Below are positions 7,856 through 15,472 of a stretch of 26,810 nt of DNA, piece by piece. The notes under the pieces were generated by a model that saw only the letters and a list, made by a program, of their open reading frames with translations, searched no databases and was not told where the DNA came from. Origin of the DNA: Actinomycetes bacterium. GTDB lineage: Bacteria > Actinomycetota > Actinomycetes > Mycobacteriales > Mycobacteriaceae. The position numbers and the translations under genes were made by a program. Location: the NCBI GenBank assembly GCA_023432405.1, contig JAEYUQ010000013.1, positions 1-26,810 on the forward strand, in the 5' to 3' direction. Within the stretch, counting starts at the first letter, position 1. Each line of letters opens with the position of its first letter.

Positions 7856-8776
7856 ATGAGTTTTACCGTCACCACAGTCAATGTCAATGGCATCAAGGCT
7901 GCCACCACCAAACTGGCTGACCGCAACATGGGTTTCAACCAGTGGCTCGCGGCGTCGTCAAGTGATGTGGTTCTTCTCCAGGAAGTACGCGCCCAGGAGA
8001 AAACGGCGCGGGAGTATCTTGCGCCGGTACTGGATCAGGGGTGGCATTTCTACAGTGCAGAATCTGAAGCCAAAGGGCGAGCTGGTGTGGGTATTCTCAG
8101 CAAGAAACCGCTGGTGGAGGTCTCTGTCGGAATTCCGGGATTTGAGAATGCCGGGCGTTTTATTGAAGGTAGCGTGGGCAGTACGCGCTTTGCTTCCCTC
8201 TACCTGCCTTCCGGGGCGGCGGGCACAGAGAAGCAGGATGAGAAGTATCGCTTCCTGGATGTGTTTGAGGAAATCTTGGCGGATCGGGCTCAGCAGTACG
8301 AACGAATGGTCATTGGCGGTGATTGGAACATCGCTCACCGTAAGCAGGACATTAAAAACTGGAAAACCAACACCAAGAAATCTGGATTTCTCCCCGATGA
8401 ACGCGCTTTTATGGATTCTGTCTTTGGTACTTTCCCTGATGAGGAATCGCAGGTTGAGGGTGCTGGAGAGTGGGCTGGGGCTGTGGAGTACAGCAGTCAC
8501 ACCCAGCGACGCCCTGCCTCCAGCCCTCGCTGGTTCGACGCCGCGAGACGGTTGGCGCCGCAGGAGTCCGGCCCCTACACCTGGTGGACGTATCGCTTTT
8601 CGCGGAAGGCAGATCCTTTTGCTAACGACGCCGGATGGCGCATTGACTACCAAGCTGTCACGGCTTCTCTCATGGAGTGTGTTGAAAAATCCTGGGTGGA
8701 TAAGGCTGATGATCGCACACAGCGATGGAGCGATCATGCTCCGCTGAACGTGACCTACACAGGTGACATCTCATGA
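7856..8776 (+). CDS. xthA: Exodeoxyribonuclease III family DNA repair nuclease
   Basis: Endonuclease/exonuclease/phosphatase-fold enzyme that cleaves DNA at abasic sites and trims 3' ends in base-excision repair. The 306-aa product keeps the catalytic set: Asn11 in VNVNG, Glu43 in LLQEV, Asp156 and Asn158 in GGDWN, Asp264 in WRIDY and His294 in SDHAP. It is a little longer than the 260-270 aa E. coli enzyme because of an insertion around 195-230. The ATG has no ribosome binding site but follows a -10 box by 7 nt, so translation is probably leaderless. Divergent from icd and followed 50 bp later by trpS, which has its own promoter. Confidence 0.93.
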   Translation: MSFTVTTVNVNGIKAATTKLADRNMGFNQWLAASSSDVVLLQEVRAQEKTAREYLAPVLDQGWHFYSAESEAKGRAGVGILSKKPLVEVSVGIPGFENAGRFIEGSVGSTRFASLYLPSGAAGTEKQDEKYRFLDVFEEILADRAQQYERMVIGGDWNIAHRKQDIKNWKTNTKKSGFLPDERAFMDSVFGTFPDEESQVEGAGEWAGAVEYSSHTQRRPASSPRWFDAARRLAPQESGPYTWWTYRFSRKADPFANDAGWRIDYQAVTASLMECVEKSWVDKADDRTQRWSDHAPLNVTYTGDIS

Positions 8777-8812
8777 GGTGTGCCCAACCTCGGGCGCTGA
8801 CATCCTAGACAC

Positions 8813-8818
8813 TAAAAT
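8813..8818 (+). promoter_or_regulatory. -10 box for a leaderless trpS mRNA
   Basis: TAAAAT ends 8 nt before the trpS ATG. No Shine-Dalgarno is present between them. This suggests a separate leaderless transcript for trpS inside the xthA-trpS pair. Confidence 0.55.
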
Positions 8819-8826
8819 CGAGTTCC

Positions 8827-9840
8827 ATGAGTGAAACCAAGGCACGTGTCCTATCAGGAATCCAGCCCACTGCGGATTCTTATCATCTGGGGAACTACCT
8901 GGGGGCACTCAAACAGTGGATAGATCTTCAGAACGATTACGAGACGTATTACTTCATTCCCGATCTTCATGCCATCACGGTGGATCAGGACCCAGAGACT
9001 CTGCGACATCGCACCATCGCTGGGGCTGCTCAGTTGTTGGCCCTGGGCATTGACCCCGAGCGTTCCGCACTGTTTGTTCAATCCCATGTCCATGAACACG
9101 CTGAGCTGGCGTGGGTACTGACTTGTTTGACGGGCTTTGGCGAGGCGTCCCGCATGACTCAGTTCAAGGACAAATCTGCCAAGCAAGGGCAGGATCACAC
9201 CTCTGCTGGATTGTTTGCGTATCCCATGCTCATGGCGTCAGACATCCTGCTCTACCGCCCGAAGTACGTGCCGGTGGGGGAGGATCAGCGTCAGCATTTG
9301 GAGCTGACTCGGAACTTGGCGCAGCGCTTCAATAAACGTTTTGGGGAAACCTTGGTTATCCCGGAGGGAATCATGCCTCAGGGGGCTGCCAAGATTTATG
9401 ACTTGCAGGATCCCACCTCAAAAATGAGTAAATCAGGGACAAACCCTAAGGGCATTGTGAACCTTCTCGACGCCCCGAAGATCTCTGCAAAGCGGATCCG
9501 TTCCGCAGTCACGGACAATGAGAATGAGATCCGTTATGATCCTGACACTAAACCGGGGGTATCTAATCTTCTGGTCATACAATCCGCACTCACTGGAACC
9601 TCGGTGGAGGATTTGGTGGCAGGCTACGAAGGCCAGGGCTATGGAGCTTTGAAGGTGGATACGGCAGAAGCCCTGGAAGCTTTCACAACTCCTTTAAGAG
9701 CCAAGTATGAGGAATACATGGCTGACGTTGCTCAGTTAGAGAAGATTCTGGCGCAAGGGGCTGCTCAGGCCCGCGAGGTGGCTTCGGAAACCTTGGCTGC
9801 AGTGTATGAGAAGGTCGGATTTTTGCGCAGAATGCCTTAG
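8827..9840 (+). CDS. trpS: Tryptophanyl-tRNA synthetase
   Basis: Class I aminoacyl-tRNA synthetase charging tRNA-Trp in the cytoplasm. The 337-aa length is standard for bacterial TrpRS. The HIGH-equivalent motif is in YHLGNYLGA (about 19-27), the tryptophan-pocket region has MASDILLY (136-143) followed by VPVGEDQRQHLEL, and the KMSKS loop is complete at 199-203. The start gives the typical sequence MSETKARVLSGIQPT. A likely leaderless promoter sits just upstream. Downstream is yhjD after 84 bp. Confidence 0.97.
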   Translation: MSETKARVLSGIQPTADSYHLGNYLGALKQWIDLQNDYETYYFIPDLHAITVDQDPETLRHRTIAGAAQLLALGIDPERSALFVQSHVHEHAELAWVLTCLTGFGEASRMTQFKDKSAKQGQDHTSAGLFAYPMLMASDILLYRPKYVPVGEDQRQHLELTRNLAQRFNKRFGETLVIPEGIMPQGAAKIYDLQDPTSKMSKSGTNPKGIVNLLDAPKISAKRIRSAVTDNENEIRYDPDTKPGVSNLLVIQSALTGTSVEDLVAGYEGQGYGALKVDTAEALEAFTTPLRAKYEEYMADVAQLEKILAQGAAQAREVASETLAAVYEKVGFLRRMP

Positions 9841-9924
9841 CCGGTGCGTAGTCTGACATGAGAGAACCAGTGTCTAACACCCATGAGCACTGATTCCGAG
9901 GGCGATAAGGAGTTACCAAACACT

Positions 9925-11004
9925 ATGGCAATCCGAACTCAATCTGATCCTCAACGGAGCGATTATTACGGCATTGAACGAGTTCATGAGGATGAACCCG
10001 GAATGCTGGATCGGGTACGTGACAAGGCTCCCGTAGTAGATCATCTGTTACGGATGAATGAGCGGTACTCAACATCGGGAGGCAATCAATTCGCTGCCGG
10101 TATTACGTACTTTTCAGTGCTAGCCATGTTCCCGCTTCTCATGCTGATGTTTGCAGTTTTAGGCGCTGTGCTGGCTCATAATCCGGAGTATATGACTCAG
10201 ATTCGAGAGTCGATATCCGGTTTTACCTCTGGTTCTATGGGAGAAACCATCAACCAGATTATTGATACGGCTATCGCTCAGCGTGCCGCTATTGCCTCCA
10301 TTGGTACACTCGCGGCATTGTGGTCTGGTTTAGGCTGGATGAACAATCTTCGATATGGGGTCTCAAAAATGTGGCACGCTGACCCCACTGATGGCAGTTT
10401 CCTAGGGAAGAAGCTGGCCGATTTGCTGGGTCTTATTGGGCTATTACTAGCGTTTATCGTGGCTTTCGGTGTTACCGCCATAGGATCATCCGGCTTAACT
10501 CAATCCATCATTTCCCTTCTTGGGTTAGATGTTATTCCGGGTATCTGGATCCTGACTCGCCTGGTGGCTCTGGTGCTTGGTCTGCTGGCGAACTTCCTGG
10601 TTTTCCTCTGGCTAATTATGTATCTGCCGCGTACCCAAGTGCCTAAAAAGTCGGGTATCTATGGTGCTCTCATCGGTGCGGTAGCGATGGAACTGATCAA
10701 GCAGATAGCAAGTCTTTTCTTCTCTAACGCTCTGGCTAACCCCGCAGGTGCAGTGTTTGGTCCCATCATCGGTCTCATGGTGGTGATGTATCTCATCTGG
10801 AGAGTTCTGCTCTATTGCTCCGCATGGGCTGCCACCACTGATGAATCTTTGGCACTCACGCCAACTCCCGCTCCTTCACCTGCAGTTATTCGTGTTCGCA
10901 CTGAGGTTCGTCGTGGGCCACAGCCTACTGCTGTGCTGGGGGCAGGTGCGGTCTTAGGGGCTCTGGGAACGGGAATTCTCGCACTGCTAGGCAAGCGCAA
11001 GTAG
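9925..11004 (+). CDS. yhjD: YhjD/YihY-family inner membrane protein
   Basis: Polytopic membrane protein of the YihY/YhjD (formerly ribonuclease BN, UPF0761) superfamily; function uncertain, with proposed roles in envelope lipid transport. The 359-aa protein has a hydrophilic N-terminus of about 50 residues, the family motif around AAGITYFSVLAMFPLLM (57-73), and hydrophobic segments at about 56-84, 120-140, 168-188, 205-235, 244-266, 276-300 and a final one at 335-356 after a Pro/Arg-rich linker. The ATG at 9925 is preferred because AAGGAG lies 12 nt upstream; an in-frame ATG at 9883 would add 14 residues without a ribosome binding site. Follows trpS as in other Corynebacteriales. It ends 32 bp from the convergent dacB-like gene with no clear terminator between them. 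Confidence 0.88.
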   Translation: MAIRTQSDPQRSDYYGIERVHEDEPGMLDRVRDKAPVVDHLLRMNERYSTSGGNQFAAGITYFSVLAMFPLLMLMFAVLGAVLAHNPEYMTQIRESISGFTSGSMGETINQIIDTAIAQRAAIASIGTLAALWSGLGWMNNLRYGVSKMWHADPTDGSFLGKKLADLLGLIGLLLAFIVAFGVTAIGSSGLTQSIISLLGLDVIPGIWILTRLVALVLGLLANFLVFLWLIMYLPRTQVPKKSGIYGALIGAVAMELIKQIASLFFSNALANPAGAVFGPIIGLMVVMYLIWRVLLYCSAWAATTDESLALTPTPAPSPAVIRVRTEVRRGPQPTAVLGAGAVLGALGTGILALLGKRK

Positions 11005-11036
11005 AACAACGCAGACTCTTCGCAGTGCTCGCCGGG

Positions 11037-12356
11037 CTACCGTGAGGAACGGCGTTCTAGTTCTCGCATTCGGAATCCCAAAGCCAATCCTGTCAGCAAG
11101 AGTGCTGCGGCAACAATGAAAATACCCGCAGCACGCCAGCCTGTGCTGGAACTCTTGTCTTCTTCAGATAGGTTCTCGGCATTAGCCGTAGCTTCCGCAG
11201 AACTGGCAGAATCACTAACAGATCCCTGGGAGGAAGTCTGAGAATTACCCGGTGTAGCTTCCGCTCCCGGAACATCGTCCAGATTCGCTATATGAACTCC
11301 AGAAGGTGCGGCATAAGCTGCCTCTAGGAGGGCCTTGCCCTGTTCCCAAGCCATCAGCGGGCTGGGCGTGGTGTCCAAGATAATAACGCCTAGCCTTCTG
11401 CCATTTCGGTTCATTGCTCCGGCATAGGTGGCATTTGCATTCTCTGTAAAACCAGTGTTACCTCCCATTGAAGCTGGATCTGCCGAAAGCATTTCATTGT
11501 CGTTACCAATCTCAAAAGCAGGCTGATCGCCATATCCAGGGAAGAGATAGGATTGTGTGGTTGAAAGCTTGGTAAACGAGGGAATCTTCCAGGCCACACG
11601 GTAGAAGCGTGCGAGGTCATGAACTGAGGTTGATTGCCCCTGGGCGTCCATCCCAGCAACATCAAGGACCCTGGTGTCCACTGATCCAATCTCAGCAGCC
11701 AGGTCATTGACCTTCGCAAGAGCTACCTCTCTGCCCCCTAGAGCTTCCGAGAGAGCAATGGCGGTGTCATTACCGTTATTGAGAAGAAGTCCAGCCAATA
11801 AATCTCGCACTGTGTAATGTCCTTGGGCGCCCATCCCCACAGTTGTTCCAGGGGCCTGTGCTGCCGCTTCTGAACCTATAACTTCGAGGTTAAAGTCCAG
11901 TTCCCGGATTGCCACCATTGCTAAGAGCACCGAAATGATGTTGGCAGGGCGATAACGCCCGTGGGGATCTTTATTGGCAATAACATCCCCGGAGTCAATA
12001 TCAAACACGAGCCAGGAGGAGGCAAAAATGCCCTCCGGCATAATGAACTGGTCAGGAAGATTTAATCCGCAGTTTCCTGGGACGGCTACGGGGAGGGGTG
12101 CAGGGGCAGCTTCGGGATTTGCTGCTGGAACCTTTGGTTGGGGAGGCTGATCGGCATTGGGGCACGAATCTGTATTCGGCGCACCAGTGCGGTCACCATA
12201 TTCCGCCACTGGGTCCGGAGCTGGAGCTTGTGATGATGGTGCTGGTTGGCCCGGGGCAGGTAGAGCCGGTTCAGGTGCTGGAGCCGGTTGAGCTAGAGCA
12301 AGAGAAGGCGCCGTCAAAGTAAGCGCTGTCAATGTAGCTACTACAACGTTCCTCAC
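11037..12356 (-). CDS. dacB: DacB-like D,D-carboxypeptidase homologue lacking active-site residues
   Basis: Exported homologue of peptidase S11 D-alanyl-D-alanine carboxypeptidases (DacB1 type), about 439 aa. The GTG at 12356 is chosen because AAGGAAGG lies 5 nt upstream and it places a signal peptide (VVVATLTALTLTAPSLALA) at the N-terminus. A Pro/Ala-rich linker follows, then the S11 domain (about 95-355), and a C-terminal membrane helix (about 409-428) before an Arg-rich tail, so it should face the cell wall with a tail anchor. All three penicillin-binding motifs are altered: SxxK is N139-I-I-S142, SxN is N194-G-N196, and KTG is N300-T-G302. The fold around them (RPAN, GNDTAIAL, TGFTEN) is kept, and the frame is intact. 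It is therefore probably a non-catalytic wall protein or binding/regulatory subunit. Confidence 0.85.
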   Translation of the reverse strand: MRNVVVATLTALTLTAPSLALAQPAPAPEPALPAPGQPAPSSQAPAPDPVAEYGDRTGAPNTDSCPNADQPPQPKVPAANPEAAPAPLPVAVPGNCGLNLPDQFIMPEGIFASSWLVFDIDSGDVIANKDPHGRYRPANIISVLLAMVAIRELDFNLEVIGSEAAAQAPGTTVGMGAQGHYTVRDLLAGLLLNNGNDTAIALSEALGGREVALAKVNDLAAEIGSVDTRVLDVAGMDAQGQSTSVHDLARFYRVAWKIPSFTKLSTTQSYLFPGYGDQPAFEIGNDNEMLSADPASMGGNTGFTENANATYAGAMNRNGRRLGVIILDTTPSPLMAWEQGKALLEAAYAAPSGVHIANLDDVPGAEATPGNSQTSSQGSVSDSASSAEATANAENLSEEDKSSSTGWRAAGIFIVAAALLLTGLALGFRMRELERRSSR

Positions 12357-12539
12357 GGTGACCTTCCTTAAAAACTTCCCGGGAATCAGATTTCGAGCTA
12401 ACACTCCTTTTCTGGTACAGAATAATGCTTCAGACTCAAGCCTTGGTTCATAACAAGACAATCACTGTTTCTCATCCGACTAGGCTTGTTGTGTCCTACA
12501 GAAGTGTGGGCATTATCGTGTTAGCAGGAGGATTATGTG
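12357..12539. other. Divergent control region between dacB-like and ADA-like genes
   Basis: About 183 bp separate the two divergent start codons. Visible elements are AAGGAAGG for the minus-strand gene and AGGAGG (12526-12531) for the plus-strand gene. Candidate -10 boxes exist on both strands (for example TATCGT before the plus gene) but lack convincing -35 partners. Confidence 0.4.
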
Positions 12540-13184
12540 ATGCCCAATCCTGATCACATTCGTTACCAATTCAGCCCAGATTACAAGAATCTTTCACCAG
12601 AGACTTTGCATCAACTTCCTAAAGTGGTACTCACCCATGAATATCACGGCGAAGATAACGCAGTTTTCGTGGAGAATTTGCCCACTGACCACGGGTGTAG
12701 CCTGGATACTCCCGACAAAATCTCCTCAATGAGGCGCAAGTATATTGCCACCACTGTGGCTATAGATTCGAGGGATGCTCTAGAACGAGCCATCCTTGGG
12801 GGAGCCACGCGGCTGCGTGGAGCTGAGGTCCTTCTTGATGACTTCACAGTAGAAGGCGAGGATATTGTTCCCGGTCCTGCTGCTCAATGGGTGAGAGATC
12901 GCAGTATCCCTGTTGAGATTGAGGATATGGAACAGCTTTCGTTCCTCTATGAGATGGGGTTCAGGTGCGTCATTAATCCAGGAGAGGGCACTGTCACTGA
13001 CAAAATGAGAGAACTAGTAGGGCAGGGATTCCGTATCGAAGAGCTCCTAGATCTCACCCTGAACGCTATCGACGCCGCGTTCATCCCCAAGGACGAAGTG
13101 GTCCACATCATCTATAACCACATTCTTCCTGCCTACGATGAGATGACTGATCCTGATACGAGTGAAGAAGACACCCTCAGCTGA
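12540..13184 (+). CDS. Shortened adenosine deaminase-like protein, probably non-catalytic
   Basis: Cytoplasmic protein of 214 aa that I read as a shrunken relative of adenosine deaminase (about 330-365 aa). Counting from a GTG three bases further upstream, LPKVVLTHEYHGE (27-39) matches the first-strand motif LPKxELHxHLDG, but the zinc pair HxH is now T-x-E. A-T-R-L-R-G-A-E (90-97) corresponds to ADRLGHG with the histidine lost; WVRDRSIPVEI (118-128) to the next strand; CVINPGEG (144-151) to VTVNTDNR with the catalytic Asp lost; and LTLNAIDAAFIPKDE (173-187) to the C-terminal helices. About 150 residues of the barrel, including the HAGE motif, are missing. ATG at 12540 has AGGAGG 8 nt upstream. 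An add gene lies near upp in mycobacteria, which supports the ancestry. Function unknown. Confidence 0.7.
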   Translation: MPNPDHIRYQFSPDYKNLSPETLHQLPKVVLTHEYHGEDNAVFVENLPTDHGCSLDTPDKISSMRRKYIATTVAIDSRDALERAILGGATRLRGAEVLLDDFTVEGEDIVPGPAAQWVRDRSIPVEIEDMEQLSFLYEMGFRCVINPGEGTVTDKMRELVGQGFRIEELLDLTLNAIDAAFIPKDEVVHIIYNHILPAYDEMTDPDTSEEDTLS

Positions 13185-13198
13185 CGGTAGACATAAAG

Positions 13199-13240
13199 AA
13201 AACCGCATCACAGCTCTGGCAAGAGTGGTGATGCGGTTTT
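13199..13240. terminator. Bidirectional terminator between convergent genes
   Basis: AAAACCGCATCAC (13199-13211) and GTGATGCGGTTTT (13228-13240) form a perfect 13-bp stem with a 16-nt loop. Both ends are A/T runs, so it can end transcripts of the ADA-like gene on the plus strand and of the hypothetical gene on the minus strand. Confidence 0.93.
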
Positions 13241-13249
13241 CTCTCTGAT

Positions 13250-14485
13250 TTAAAACTTGGAGAAGCGCTTGATAAGCATATCTTCCAGCTCGTGCCAGCT
13301 TTGAGCGTGCTGGTTGAAGGGGGCGCTGGGTACATATCCTGAGGTTTGACTGGAGCCAAGCATATAGGAGATATAGTCCTGCATTCGTGGGTTCGCTAGG
13401 AAGTATGAGTTGAGCCCATCATCTGCAGCCCAGTCCGCGGCGTCGGCCAGGAGCTCATAGGCTCGGCCAAGCTGTTGAGTATCTACTTCATTGACGCCGG
13501 CTTCAATAGACTCCTCAAGGCGATTGAAGGAGTACACATTATCCGGATGAACTTCGAGTTCCAGTTCCCCGGCATTGGCTTTAGCCATGAGATCTCCCCA
13601 GGTGGAGACGGAGGCAAGATCATGCTTATCGTGCTCAACCAGCCATCGCACCAGGGATTTCTTGTTATTGAAGGTATAAATCTGACCGTAACGCCCTAGG
13701 AAAACGGGATTTGCGTTGAGATACGTGCGTAGTGTGTAGAGGGTTTTACCCTGAATGGAGATCTTGATGGGATCAATACCTGTAGCAGCCCAAATACTCT
13801 TGTCATAGGGATCTGCTTGCTCAGATTTCTCACTTTCGGCTTGAGCTCGTTGTTCTCGAGCGGCTTGGGTGGCAGCCTGGGCCTCAGAAATCCTCTTTTC
13901 GGCGTTCTCGGATGCTGCTGCGTCCACGTCGATGACTTTCAGGACCTCATCGAGAGACTCCACCACCTTGGCCCAATTGGTAAGAACTGCTCGCCCAATG
14001 GCAGACCACTCAGAAAGATTGTTGGCAAAATGCTCTGAACCGCGCGCCGCGTTGGCAAGGACAGAGTGGGAGGCGAAGAAAACACGGGCGTATTCGGCAT
14101 CAGCCACTTCAGCTAAACTTCGAGTCACCGCGAACACTCCAGCAGTGGCGTGAACGAACTGGCTCTTGGGCTTTTCTGCTAACTGTGCAGGAACGCCAAT
14201 AATGTCGTAATTGTCGCGCTCAACAGGTAGGACACGGTCTTCGCTACGAGCTGCAAAAGCGTTCCAACGTGGATGCTCCTGGAGCTCATGCTTGGTGCCG
14301 GACTCCAGGAAAACAAGCATATCTGCTGGGGAACGGAACACGAACACGTCTTTCTCATCGCCGAGAAACGCTTGCCATTCCTGGCCGTGAGCAATCCATT
14401 TCGGAGCCCAAAGGGTATAAAAATCACCCTCGGTCAAAGAAATCTTGACCGGAAGGATGGCATTATCGCGATACTGTTCACTCAT
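13250..14485 (-). CDS. Conserved hypothetical protein with duplicated domain (Rv3311-like)
   Basis: I do not know a function. The 411-aa soluble protein has no signal peptide or membrane helix. Two related segments are visible: LPVKISLTEGDFYTLW followed by QAFLGDEKDVFVF and a Leu/Glu/His-rich helix (about 11-75), and DPIKISIQGKTLYTLR followed by PVFLGRYGQIYTF and a similar helix (about 238-298). Between them lies a mixed region and a highly charged Ala/Glu/Gln coiled-coil-like stretch (about 188-224). The position next to upp and an add-like gene suggests it matches the M. tuberculosis Rv3311 family, from memory of gene order. ATG at 14485 is chosen over the in-frame TTG at 14494 because TAAAAT ends 8 nt before it, suggesting a leaderless mRNA. 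Confidence 0.8.
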   Translation of the reverse strand: MSEQYRDNAILPVKISLTEGDFYTLWAPKWIAHGQEWQAFLGDEKDVFVFRSPADMLVFLESGTKHELQEHPRWNAFAARSEDRVLPVERDNYDIIGVPAQLAEKPKSQFVHATAGVFAVTRSLAEVADAEYARVFFASHSVLANAARGSEHFANNLSEWSAIGRAVLTNWAKVVESLDEVLKVIDVDAAASENAEKRISEAQAATQAAREQRAQAESEKSEQADPYDKSIWAATGIDPIKISIQGKTLYTLRTYLNANPVFLGRYGQIYTFNNKKSLVRWLVEHDKHDLASVSTWGDLMAKANAGELELEVHPDNVYSFNRLEESIEAGVNEVDTQQLGRAYELLADAADWAADDGLNSYFLANPRMQDYISYMLGSSQTSGYVPSAPFNQHAQSWHELEDMLIKRFSKF

Positions 14486-14493
14486 GGGCGGCA

Positions 14494-14499
14494 ATTTTA
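14494..14499 (-). promoter_or_regulatory. -10 box for a leaderless mRNA of the hypothetical gene
   Basis: On the minus strand TAAAAT ends 8 nt before the ATG at 14485, the same arrangement as for trpS. It gives the gene its own promoter, separate from the NlpC/P60 unit 43 bp upstream. Confidence 0.55.
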
Positions 14500-14527
14500 C
14501 CCCACTTTCTGCCAGATTCTCGAACAG

Positions 14528-15472
14528 TTATATCCCGTGAGCTGGCGTGTATCCTTCGGTGGGGCGATAGAATCCCAGGAATCTCATGCCCATGTTGTTA
14601 GTTCTCAGAGGATTCTCCTGAACAGGATCTCCCGCTTCAATCATCATGCCGTTTCCGGAATACATGGCCACGTGCCCTTCCCAGACCACCAGGTCACCGG
14701 GTTGTAACTCCTCAGCAGATACTTTCCTGCCCACAGCCTGCGCATGGGCTGTTCGTGGGATGTCTACTCCAGCTTGTTTATAGGACCATTGGGTCAGTCC
14801 TGAGCAATCGAAGCCGGAGGGGCTGGTTCCGCCCCACTGATAGGGAGTTCCAATCTGAGAGCGAGCTGCTGCAACAGCCCGCTCTCCCTGCACTCTGGAG
14901 TACTCCGAGGAGGCCAGTTGGTTTGTAGGAGTGTCGCAGTCAGGAGAAAAACTCGCTGGTTGGGTTGTTGCCTGTCTACTAGAAATCACCTCTCTTGAAC
15001 CGATTACAGAATCACACTGTCTCGTGGCAATTTCTTCTAATCTGCAGGTAGCGGGACCTAAGTCAGCTTCGGCCTCTTGTACCAGAACACGCGCTTGATT
15101 CGTGCTCACCCTTGCAGCGTGGATAATCTGACGCTGTGCTGTACCTCGTACACCTGGCTCAGGATGAAGGAGATATGGTGCATGAACACAGAGGTCTGTC
15201 CACAGATTCAGAGCCACTCTCACCAGCTCCCGATGCAGGCGCGCAGCTACTTTTCGGCCTTCCCTCAAGAGGTTCTCCACCTCCATAATGTCCTCATTAA
15301 TAGCCGCTGATGTCTGAGGCACGATGTCACCAGACTGCCCAAAATAGCGTGCTAAAGGAATGGCCTCATAAAAATCCTCAAGACAACGTGCAGATTGTTC
15401 AGCCACCATATGTGGTAGTGACAGAGAAATCTGTTCTAAAGCCTGAAGAGCGCTGCATATGGAATTACTCAT
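14528..15472 (-). CDS. NlpC/P60-domain peptidase with N-terminal helical domain, no signal peptide
   Basis: Predicted peptidoglycan endopeptidase of 314 aa. The C-terminal NlpC/P60 domain (about 197-305) carries GTPYQWGGTSPSGFDCSG with catalytic Cys223, GHVAMY with His267, and Glu279 exactly 12 residues after the histidine, the Cys-His-Glu spacing known from the mycobacterial hydrolase RipA. Residues 1-155 are mostly helical, with several cysteines, and 156-195 form a polar linker. No N-terminal signal peptide, lipobox or membrane helix is visible, which is odd for a wall hydrolase. The ATG overlaps the stop of the upstream small gene (ATGA), so the two are translationally coupled. Export by a type VII-like route with the small partner is an inference; an intracellular or lysis-released enzyme is the alternative. 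Confidence 0.88.
   Translation of the reverse strand: MSNSICSALQALEQISLSLPHMVAEQSARCLEDFYEAIPLARYFGQSGDIVPQTSAAINEDIMEVENLLREGRKVAARLHRELVRVALNLWTDLCVHAPYLLHPEPGVRGTAQRQIIHAARVSTNQARVLVQEAEADLGPATCRLEEIATRQCDSVIGSREVISSRQATTQPASFSPDCDTPTNQLASSEYSRVQGERAVAAARSQIGTPYQWGGTSPSGFDCSGLTQWSYKQAGVDIPRTAHAQAVGRKVSAEELQPGDLVVWEGHVAMYSGNGMMIEAGDPVQENPLRTNNMGMRFLGFYRPTEGYTPAHGI

Noticed and set aside
7881..8747. Open frame of 288 codons in another frame of xthA
   Set aside because: Entirely overlaps an exonuclease III gene with a complete catalytic set; the alternative product is Arg/Ser/Trp-rich with no family resemblance.
11005..11036. Search for a terminator between convergent yhjD and dacB-like genes
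   Set aside because: No stable stem is visible in the 32-bp gap, so none is reported.
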